Part shown: piece after piece, positions 1 through 4,645 of the stretch | How positions within the stretch are numbered: the stretch's first letter is position 1 | Layout: the number at the start of each line of letters is the position of its first letter | Source of the DNA: Paracoccaceae bacterium | GTDB lineage: Bacteria; Pseudomonadota; Alphaproteobacteria; Rhodobacterales; Rhodobacteraceae | Length of the DNA: 5,970 nucleotides | Direction of reading: 5' to 3' | Assembly: GCA_016764835.1 (NCBI GenBank) | Contig: JAESRD010000181.1 | Coordinates: forward strand, 1 to 5,970 | Position numbers and translations under genes: made by a program | Notes under the pieces: generated by a model | Seen by the model: the letters and a program-made list of their open reading frames with translations, nothing else | The model's database searches: none | What the model was told of the DNA's origin: nothing

Positions 1-484
1 CTGGTCCGGTGACCTGATATTCAAAAGTCCGCGAGCCGCCATCCGTGACTTCGACATGCGGCATGGCCACGCCAATACCGCCGCCAACATAAGGGCTAAG
101 CGGGCCAAGCCCGTTTTCCCAGCGCCGATAGGCGTTCATCGTTAGAATGTTGAGGCCGTCAGAGAACTCAAGCACCTCATAGCCGGTCTCGGCCAGGGTC
201 TCATCATCAGCGTAAACTTTGGCATGGTTGAGATCGATACCAAAGCCCAAACCGCTCTGGCCCCACCATGTGGCGCGCAGCCCGTAATAGGGCGGGGCGG
301 TAAACGAGCGGCCTTCCCAACCGGCGGTAAACGAGGTGTCAGCCAGCACAGAATCGCCCGTGACATCGACCACCGAATGCGGCGCAGATTGTAGCCCGCC
401 GTAAAAACTCAGCTCAACTTCAGCCGAAACCATGCCGGGAAACCCGGCAAGGATGAATACATATGAACAAATACGCTTTGACAT
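1..484 (-). CDS. Exported outer-membrane beta-barrel protein, LpxQ (lipid A oxidase)-like; partial at C-terminus
   Basis: The frame is open from an ATG at 484-482 down to the left edge, giving 161 visible codons with no stop, so the C-terminal part lies outside the window. Residues 1-21 look like a Sec signal peptide: basic MSKR, a hydrophobic stretch, then cleavage near VSA|E. The mature part opens with ELSFYGGLQSAPHS and alternates aromatic and small residues (SFTAGWEGRSF, PPYYGLRATWW, GLGFGIDLNHAKVY, SPYVGGGIGV), as in small outer-membrane beta-barrels of the OmpA/opacity type. From memory, this pattern resembles proteins annotated as lipid A oxidase (LpxQ-like) in Rhodobacterales and rhizobia; that assignment is an inference. 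A Shine-Dalgarno AGGAG (plus-strand 497-501) lies 12 bases upstream of the ATG. The neighbour on the same strand is the GFA-family gene, 89 bases upstream, so the two could be co-transcribed or independent. If the family call is right, it would act on lipid A in the outer membrane. Confidence 0.85.
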   Translation of the reverse strand, partial: MSKRICSYVFILAGFPGMVSAEVELSFYGGLQSAPHSVVDVTGDSVLADTSFTAGWEGRSFTAPPYYGLRATWWGQSGLGFGIDLNHAKVYADDETLAETGYEVLEFSDGLNILTMNAYRRWENGLGPLSPYVGGGIGVAMPHVEVTDGGSRTFEYQVTGP

Positions 485-508
485 TATTTGCAACAGCTCC
501 TGCAAATT

Positions 509-523
509 CTATTTTCTAAATAG
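509..523. repeat. AT-rich perfect inverted repeat upstream of the beta-barrel gene
   Basis: CTATTT-TCT-AAATAG is a perfect 6-bp dyad with a 3-base centre, 25 bases upstream of the ATG at 484. It sits in the most AT-rich part of the short gap between the two minus-strand genes. Read on the minus strand it overlaps TAGAAT (plus-strand 506-511), a 5/6 match to a -10 hexamer, but no convincing -35 is found at the right distance. It may be an operator or part of a promoter, or a chance dyad. The sequence shows only the symmetry. Confidence 0.3.
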
Positions 524-548
524 GCCCGCTTGTGGCTTCGGGCAAGCG
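524..548. repeat. Overlapping alternative dyads between the two minus-strand genes
   Basis: Two mutually exclusive inverted repeats overlap here: GCCCG (524-528) with CGGGC (539-543), and CGCTTG (527-532) with CAAGCG (543-548). Each could form a hairpin with a 10-base loop. On the minus strand the hairpin follows the GFA gene stop, but no T-run comes after it, so it is not a convincing intrinsic terminator. A T-run does exist (A-run on plus near 555-563) but lies on the wrong side. Function unknown. Confidence 0.25.
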
Positions 549-573
549 ACATCGCCAAAAAAACCTGCGCAAT

Positions 574-948
574 TCAATCAATAAATTGCCAACTCTCGGC
601 GCCGTCAAAGTGCCGCACGCGGATGTCGGCAATATCTGCCGGGGCGGCCATCGCCATGTTCACCGCCACCCGGCTGTTGGGGTCTGTGTCGGGGCCCGCG
701 TCGGTGACAGTGGTGTAATGCGTTGTAGAACCACAGTTTTTGCAGCTATGCATGGCCAGTGTCGCCTCTGGCTGCACATAGGAGATTAGTGAATTTGGTG
801 CGCAAATGACACGGACGCTGCTAATCGTGCCATAGGCCCAAAGCCCGTTTATGCGCCTGCACAGCGTGCAATTGCACGACACTAGATGCGCGGGTTTGAG
901 GCAAAATTCCCAGCTTATAGCGCCACAATGGCAGCTTCCTGTGATCAT
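574..948 (-). CDS. GFA/CENP-V family zinc-binding protein
   Basis: A complete 124-residue reading frame, ATG at 948-946 and TGA at 576-574. It has the cysteine layout of the GFA (glutathione-dependent formaldehyde-activating enzyme, Gfa)/CENP-V fold: C6-H-C8-G at the start, C25-N-C27-T-L-C30, and C69-K-N-C72-G in the middle, which would bind zinc. The tail VAVNMAMA...DIADIRVRHFDGAESW (about residues 94-120) is also typical of the family, and 124 residues is a usual length. AGGAAG (plus-strand 953-958) is a well-placed ribosome binding site. Gfa of Paracoccus was described as speeding the addition of glutathione to formaldehyde, but most paralogues have no proven function, and no formaldehyde-pathway genes are nearby. 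The family call is strong; the reaction is not known. It is divergent from petA and upstream of the beta-barrel gene on the same strand. Confidence 0.9.
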   Translation of the reverse strand: MITGSCHCGAISWEFCLKPAHLVSCNCTLCRRINGLWAYGTISSVRVICAPNSLISYVQPEATLAMHSCKNCGSTTHYTTVTDAGPDTDPNSRVAVNMAMAAPADIADIRVRHFDGAESWQFID

Positions 949-1001
949 TACACTTCCTTTACTTAGCCGTGGCAGAGCCTAGTAACTGTACCTGCGCCCT
1001 A

Positions 1002-1029
1002 TTGTCCGCTGGACGGCTATGGTTATCAT
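1002..1029 (+). promoter_or_regulatory. Weak candidate sigma70-type promoter for petABC
   Basis: TTGTCC (1002-1007) and TATCAT (1024-1029) are separated by 16 bases and match the -35 and -10 consensus at 4/6 and 5/6 positions. A start near 1036 would give a leader of about 85 bases before petA. An alternative pair further down is TTGGCG (1051-1056) with TAATCG (1073-1078), also 16 bases apart but weaker. Alphaproteobacterial promoters are poorly predicted by eye, so this is only a pointer. Confidence 0.22.
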
Positions 1030-1046
1030 GGCTAAACAGCGGCAAA

Positions 1047-1065
1047 ACGGTTGGCGGGAAACCGT
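1047..1065. repeat. Inverted repeat ACGGTT-N7-AACCGT upstream of petA
   Basis: A perfect 6-bp dyad, arms at 1047-1052 and 1060-1065, with a 7-base centre. It overlaps the candidate RegA/PrrA-type site at 1054-1068, so it may be part of an operator or form a hairpin in the petA leader. Only the symmetry is directly visible. Confidence 0.3.
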
Positions 1066-1068
1066 CGC
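1054..1068 (+). promoter_or_regulatory. Candidate RegA/PrrA (ActR)-type redox regulator site
   Basis: GCGGG-N5-GTCGC differs at one base from the binding motif I recall for Rhodobacter RegA/PrrA, GCGGC-N5-GTCGC, including the five-base spacing. An exact extra half-site GCGGC lies just upstream at 1039-1043. Redox control of petABC by RegA is reported in R. capsulatus, so a site here makes biological sense. The motif is short and GC-rich, so chance remains a serious alternative, and no regulator gene is in the window. Confidence 0.35.
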
Positions 1069-1083
1069 TAGCTAATCGTATGT

Positions 1084-1096
1084 GGCACATTGTGCC
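1084..1096. repeat. Inverted repeat GGCACA-T-TGTGCC just before the petA ribosome binding site
   Basis: A perfect 6-bp dyad around one central base, ending 11 bases before the Shine-Dalgarno of petA. As DNA it could be an operator; as RNA it could form only a small hairpin (5-bp stem, 3-base loop). It contains TGGCAC like a sigma54 -24 element, but no GC falls at the matching -12 spacing. Confidence 0.3.
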
Positions 1097-1107
1097 TAAG
1101 CAATACC

Positions 1108-1111
1108 GGAG
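1108..1111 (+). promoter_or_regulatory. petA ribosome binding site (decides the start codon)
   Basis: GGAG directly abuts the ATG at 1112 (zero spacing, too close to serve it) but is 9 bases from the in-frame TTG at 1121, a normal distance. It therefore favours the TTG as the true start of petA. Confidence 0.6.
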
Positions 1112-1120
1112 ATGTACCCC

Positions 1121-1681
1121 TTGACCCAAGCAGAGCACCCAGAGGGCACACGCCGCGACTTCATATATTATGCAACGGCTATGGCCGGAGCTGTCGCGAC
1201 GGGGGCTGCGGTTTGGCCATTGGTCAACCAGATGAACCCTTCAGCTGATGTCTTGGCACTTGCCTCGATCAGAGTTGATGTGAGCGGCGTAGAGCCAGGC
1301 AGCCAAATCACAGTCTTGTGGCAAGGCAAGCCGGTCTTCATCCGCTCGCGCACCGCCGAAGAGATCGAGATGTCGCTGGCGGTTGATGTCGAGGCCTTGC
1401 CCGACCCGCAGGCCAATAATGATAATATGAGCGCAGAGCTGCCCGCCACAGACGCCAACCGCGCCCTCACTGAAGATGGTGTTTGGCTGGTTCAGATGGG
1501 GGTTTGCACCCACCTTGGCTGTGTGCCGCTCGGCGAGGCTGGTGACTTTGGCGGCTGGTTCTGCCCGTGTCATGGCAGTCACTACGATACGGCTGGCCGT
1601 ATCCGCAAAGGGCCCGCCCCGCGCAACCTTCCCATTCCCGTCGCCGCTTTCGTCGACGAAACTACCATTCAGCTCGGTTAG
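1121..1681 (+). CDS. petA: Ubiquinol-cytochrome c reductase Rieske iron-sulfur subunit
   Basis: Rieske subunit of the cytochrome bc1 complex, which takes one electron from ubiquinol at the Qo site and passes it to cytochrome c1 on the periplasmic side. With the TTG start the protein has 186 residues. A twin-arginine motif (TRRDF, residues 10-14) precedes a hydrophobic segment (about 15-37) that normally stays as an uncleaved, Tat-exported membrane anchor. The 2Fe-2S ligands are in CTHLGC (C129, H131) and CPCHGSHY (C148, H151); C134 and C150 form the usual disulfide. The conserved tail [14 protein letters not shown] is present. I chose TTG 1121 over ATG 1112 because GGAG at 1108-1111 is 9 bases from TTG but touches the ATG, and because [14 protein letters not shown] then has the same 8-residue lead as the R. 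capsulatus protein (MSHAEDNA-GTRRDF, from memory). The ATG start (189 residues) remains possible. The stop is 12 bases before petB, whose Shine-Dalgarno overlaps the petA TAG. Confidence 0.97.
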   Translation: MTQAEHPEGTRRDFIYYATAMAGAVATGAAVWPLVNQMNPSADVLALASIRVDVSGVEPGSQITVLWQGKPVFIRSRTAEEIEMSLAVDVEALPDPQANNDNMSAELPATDANRALTEDGVWLVQMGVCTHLGCVPLGEAGDFGGWFCPCHGSHYDTAGRIRKGPAPRNLPIPVAAFVDETTIQLG

Positions 1682-1693
1682 GAGAGAGCCCCA

Positions 1694-3016
1694 ATGTCAG
1701 GTATTCCCCACGACCCCTATGAGCCGAAGTCCGGATTTGAAAAGTGGCTGCATGTGCGGCTGCCCATCGTAGGCCTGCTTTACGGCACGCTCATGATCCC
1801 AACCCCGAAAAACCTTAACTGGTGGTGGATTTGGGGCATCGTCCTGTTCTTCACCCTGATGATGCAGATCGCGACCGGCATCGTGCTGGTTATGCATTAC
1901 ACACCGCATGTCGATATGGCTTTCGATTCTATCGAACACATCATGCGCGACGTGAATGGCGGCGACCTGATCCGCTATACCCATATGAACGGCGCCTCGC
2001 TGTTCTTCTTTGCCGTCTATGTCCACATTTTCCGCGGCTTGTTCTACGGCTCTTATAAGTCGCCGCGCGAAGTGACATGGATCATCGGCATGCTGATCTA
2101 TCTGGCGATGATGGCCACTGGCTTTATGGGCTATGTGTTGCCTTGGGGGCAGATGTCCTTCCACGGTACAGCCGTTATTACCGGGTTGTTTGGCGCGATC
2201 CCCTTCATTGGCGATGCAGTGCAAACCCTGCTCTTGGGGGCTGGCGCCGTTGGCCAGCCGGCGCTTAACCGCTTCTTCTCGCTGCATTATCTGCTGCCCT
2301 TCGTGATCTTGGGTCTGGTTATCGTCCACATGTGGGCCTTCCACTCCACCGGCAACAACAACCCGACCGGGGTTGAAGTGCGCCGTGGCTCGAAAGAAGA
2401 AGTCGAGAAGGACACGCTGCCCTTCTGGCCATATTTCGTGATCAAAGACCTGTTCGCGCTGGTGCTGATCTTGCTGATCTTTACAGCTGTAGTTGGCTTC
2501 ATGCCCAACTATCTTGGCCACCCTGACAACTACTTGCCAGCCAACCCGCTGGCCACGCCAAGCCACATTGTCCCCGAATGGTTCTTCTTGCCATACTACG
2601 CCATTCTGCGCGCCTTTACCGCAGATGTCTGGGTGGTGATGTTGGTTGAGTGGGTGAGCTTCGGCATCATCGACGCCAAGTTCTTCGGTGTGTTGGCCAT
2701 GTTCGGTGCAATCGTGGTCATGGCGCTGGTGCCTTGGCTCGACACATCAAGCGTGCGGTCGGGTAAATATCGGCCAATGTTCAAATGGTGGTACCGTTTG
2801 CTGATCGTTGATTTCATCGTGCTCATGTGGGCTGGCGCTATGCCCGCTGAGCCGCCTTACTCAACAATCGCGCTCATCGGTGCAACTTACTGGTTCGGAT
2901 ATTTCTTGGTGATCTTGCCGCTGCTTGGCATCATCGAAAAGCCGCTGACCCTGCCCGATACGATCGAAGATGACTTTAACGCCAAACACGGCAAATCTGC
3001 CGAACCGGCTGAGTGA
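1694..3016 (+). CDS. petB: Cytochrome b subunit of the cytochrome bc1 complex
   Basis: Full-length 440-residue bacterial cytochrome b with the eight-helix plan: N-terminal b6-like half (helices A-D, roughly 45-215) and C-terminal half (E-H, roughly 247-412). It holds hemes bL and bH and both quinone sites. Heme ligands are H97 and H198 (bL) and H111 and H212 (bH), at the same numbers as in Rhodobacter. Qi-site residues H217, N221, K251 and D252 are kept, as are Qo residues F144, Y147, G158, E295 and Y302. Odd features: the normally invariant Trp of MSFWGATVI is His ([10 protein letters not shown]157), the PEWY motif is PEWF (294-297), and the 179-190 segment differs from the Rhodobacter VDNATL form. 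AGGAGA (1680-1685) is its ribosome binding site and overlaps the petA stop. The stop TGA (3014-3016) is 14 bases before the petC ATG. The gene is often also called fbcB; it is the central gene of the operon. Confidence 0.98.
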   Translation: MSGIPHDPYEPKSGFEKWLHVRLPIVGLLYGTLMIPTPKNLNWWWIWGIVLFFTLMMQIATGIVLVMHYTPHVDMAFDSIEHIMRDVNGGDLIRYTHMNGASLFFFAVYVHIFRGLFYGSYKSPREVTWIIGMLIYLAMMATGFMGYVLPWGQMSFHGTAVITGLFGAIPFIGDAVQTLLLGAGAVGQPALNRFFSLHYLLPFVILGLVIVHMWAFHSTGNNNPTGVEVRRGSKEEVEKDTLPFWPYFVIKDLFALVLILLIFTAVVGFMPNYLGHPDNYLPANPLATPSHIVPEWFFLPYYAILRAFTADVWVVMLVEWVSFGIIDAKFFGVLAMFGAIVVMALVPWLDTSSVRSGKYRPMFKWWYRLLIVDFIVLMWAGAMPAEPPYSTIALIGATYWFGYFLVILPLLGIIEKPLTLPDTIEDDFNAKHGKSAEPAE

Positions 3017-3017
3017 G

Positions 3018-3023
3018 AAAGGA
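3018..3023 (+). promoter_or_regulatory. petC ribosome binding site (decides the start codon)
   Basis: AAAGGA lies 7 bases before the ATG at 3031, ideal spacing. The upstream in-frame GTG at 3013, which overlaps the petB stop as GTGA, would put this site inside the gene and add MRKDNK before the signal peptide, so the ATG is preferred. Confidence 0.7.
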
Positions 3024-3030
3024 TAATAAA

Positions 3031-3885
3031 ATGATCAAAACTCTCTCACATGTAGCCGCTCTAGCGGTGGGCCTCACTCTCAGTGCGGGCGCTGCCTTTG
3101 CCGCGGGCGATACGCATATCGAAGATTTCGACTTCTCCTTCGAAGGCCCATTTGGCAGCTATGACCAGCTACAGCTGCAACGCGGGTTGCAGATCTACAC
3201 CGAGGTCTGCGCTGCCTGTCACGGTCTGAAATACGTCGCCTTCCGCACACTTGAGCAAGAAGGCGGCCCTATGCTGCCCGATGATCAAATGCGGGCTTAT
3301 GCCGAGTTCTACGAAGTCTATGACGAAGCCAAAGATGAATATGTCGCGGCGACCCCGGCGGATTATTTCCCCGAAAGTAGCCTCGACACTGCACCCGACC
3401 TGAGCCTTATGGCCAAAGCCCGCGCTGGCTTCTCTGGCCCCTACGGTTCCGGCATGTCGCAGCTGTTTCGCGGCATGGGCGGCCCAGAATACATTGCCTC
3501 GCTAATGGACGGTTATGAGGAAGCACCAGAATGTGCGCCCGAAGATATTGAGGGCTCCTACAATAGTGCCTTTGGCGCCGGTGGTTTCCCGGACGAATGT
3601 ATCGACGATCACGGCCACCACATGGTGCCGGGCAGCTGGATCGCTATGCCGCAGCCGCTCTATGGCGAAGATATCGACTTCGCCGATGATCATTCCAATG
3701 CGCTGCGTAACGAGGCGCAAGATGTTGCAGCCTTTCTGATGTGGGCCGCTGAGCCGGGCCTCAATGCCCGCAAACAAGCGGGGCTTCAGGGCGTTATCTT
3801 CCTGACTGTTTTGGCCGTGTTGCTCTATCTGACCAACAAGCGCCTATGGGCACCGCATAAGCGCCGTGCTCGTAAAGAAGACTAA
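3031..3885 (+). CDS. petC: Cytochrome c1 subunit of the cytochrome bc1 complex
   Basis: Membrane-anchored c-type cytochrome that receives electrons from the Rieske protein and reduces cytochrome c (c2/cy type) in the periplasm. 284 residues from the ATG at 3031. A Sec signal peptide covers residues 1-24 (MIKT, hydrophobic core, AFA|A). The heme c site is C60-A-A-C63-H64; the sixth ligand is M206 in WIAMPQPL. C168 and C190 match the pair that forms a stabilising disulfide in Rhodobacter c1. APDLSLMAKARAGF (121-134) and GGPEYI (150-155) are family hallmarks. A single C-terminal helix (about 252-270, VIFLTVLAVLLYLTNKRLW) anchors it, followed by a basic cytoplasmic tail. The start was set by AAAGGA at 3018-3023 and by the similar N-terminus of Rhodobacter c1 (MIRKLTL..., from memory). 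It is the last gene of petABC and ends 21 bases before the terminator hairpin. Confidence 0.97.
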   Translation: MIKTLSHVAALAVGLTLSAGAAFAAGDTHIEDFDFSFEGPFGSYDQLQLQRGLQIYTEVCAACHGLKYVAFRTLEQEGGPMLPDDQMRAYAEFYEVYDEAKDEYVAATPADYFPESSLDTAPDLSLMAKARAGFSGPYGSGMSQLFRGMGGPEYIASLMDGYEEAPECAPEDIEGSYNSAFGAGGFPDECIDDHGHHMVPGSWIAMPQPLYGEDIDFADDHSNALRNEAQDVAAFLMWAAEPGLNARKQAGLQGVIFLTVLAVLLYLTNKRLWAPHKRRARKED

Positions 3886-3906
3886 GCGACCACATTGCTG
3901 AATAAC

Positions 3907-3934
3907 AAAAGGGCGCCCTTCAAGGCGCCCTTTT
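3907..3934. terminator. Bidirectional intrinsic terminator between petC and thiQ
   Basis: AAAAGGGCGCC (3907-3917) pairs perfectly with GGCGCCCTTTT (3924-3934) around the 6-base loop CTTCAA. The 11-bp stem has a 7-bp GC core and is followed by a T-run on plus (3931-3935). The A-run on the other side (3907-3910) gives a T-run on minus, so it can end both petABC and the convergent thiPQ transcript. It is the only gene-free stretch between the two stops. Confidence 0.93.
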
Positions 3935-3941
3935 TGCTTTT

Positions 3942-4643
3942 CTACCTGCCGTTGCTCTGGCCCAAATAAGCGGCCAACCCCGGCGGCGGGTCAGAAAATA
4001 TCGCTTCCGTCGGCGCAGGCGGCTGCGCGATACCAGCATGCACAAAGCAAACCTTGTCGGCGATCCGGCGCGCATCATCGGGCGCATGGGTCACCATGAT
4101 CATCATTCGCTCTGTTTCGGTTAGTATCTGCGCCACCAGATCAAGCATTTGCGCCCGCAGCCCCGGCCCAAGGGCGGCAAAAGGCTCGTCCATCAGCACG
4201 ATTGGGCGCTGCGCCACCAGCACGCGGGCCAAAGCCGCGCGGCTCTGTTGCCCACCAGAAAGCGCGCCGGGTAGCCGCTGGCCAAAACCGCCAAGCCCAA
4301 CCCGCTCCAGCGCCACATCAACCCGTGCATCACCGGCATGGCTCAGCTGCGGCCCAATCCCCAGCCCCACATTCTGCGCCACACTCAAATGGCCAAACAA
4401 GTTATTATCCTGAAAAACACTGCTCATCGGTCGAGCACCGGGTGCTGCCTCGTCAATCCGTTTGCCCTGCCAAAGCAATTGCCCAGAGACCGGTTGCAAA
4501 AACCCACCAAGCCCAGCCAACAAAGTTGACTTGCCGCCCCCTGACGGCCCAATCACCGCAATCCGCTCGCCCGGCTGTGCTGTCCAATTGGCGCTGAGCC
4601 TAAAGTCGCCCTGCGCCAATTCCAGACCTTTAAGTTCCAACAT
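3942..4643 (-). CDS. thiQ: Thiamin/TPP ABC transporter ATP-binding protein
   Basis: Cytoplasmic ATPase subunit that drives ThiP-mediated uptake of thiamin, thiamin monophosphate or TPP. 233 residues, the normal length for ThiQ. ABC motifs in order: Walker A GPSGGGKST (32-40), Q-loop Q78 in SSVFQDNNLF, signature LSGGQQSR (128-135), Walker B IVLMDEP (148-154) and H-switch H186. SSVFQDNNLFGHLSV and the short protein without a C-terminal regulatory domain fit ThiQ rather than larger importer ATPases. The D-loop reads AALGP, with Gly where many ABC ATPases have Asp (ALDP); I believe this is common in ThiQ. The ATG (4643-4641) comes only 2 bases after the thiP stop and has no good Shine-Dalgarno, only a G-run upstream, so translation is probably coupled to thiP. 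It is convergent with petC across the shared terminator. The thiamin substrate is inferred from family and pairing with ThiP. Confidence 0.93.
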   Translation of the reverse strand: MLELKGLELAQGDFRLSANWTAQPGERIAVIGPSGGGKSTLLAGLGGFLQPVSGQLLWQGKRIDEAAPGARPMSSVFQDNNLFGHLSVAQNVGLGIGPQLSHAGDARVDVALERVGLGGFGQRLPGALSGGQQSRAALARVLVAQRPIVLMDEPFAALGPGLRAQMLDLVAQILTETERMMIMVTHAPDDARRIADKVCFVHAGIAQPPAPTEAIFSDPPPGLAAYLGQSNGR

Positions 4644-4645
4644 GA

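Noticed and set aside
142..366. Minus-strand open frame of 74 codons overlapping the beta-barrel gene
   Set aside because: It is out of frame with the signal-peptide-bearing reading frame that starts at 484 and has Arg/Pro-rich low-information sequence.
478..511. TTGACA on the plus strand as a promoter -35
   Set aside because: No -10 hexamer at 16-18 bases, no plus-strand gene follows, and the TTGACA lies at the start of the minus-strand coding region.
530..789. Two plus-strand open frames over the GFA-family gene
   Set aside because: They overlap a minus-strand gene with clear zinc-binding motifs; no ribosome binding site and no recognisable protein.
1083..1098. Possible sigma54 promoter (TGGCAC)
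   Set aside because: The -12 GC element is not at the required distance from the GG of TGGCAC; the match is part of the dyad.
1241..1582. Antisense open frame opposite petA
   Set aside because: A shadow of the Rieske gene, with no ribosome binding site or family features.
1697..2566. A 289-codon open frame on the minus strand opposite petB
   Set aside because: It lies entirely antisense to a fully conserved cytochrome b gene; its protein is rich in His, Gln and Arg with no recognisable domain, and arises from the codon bias of petB.
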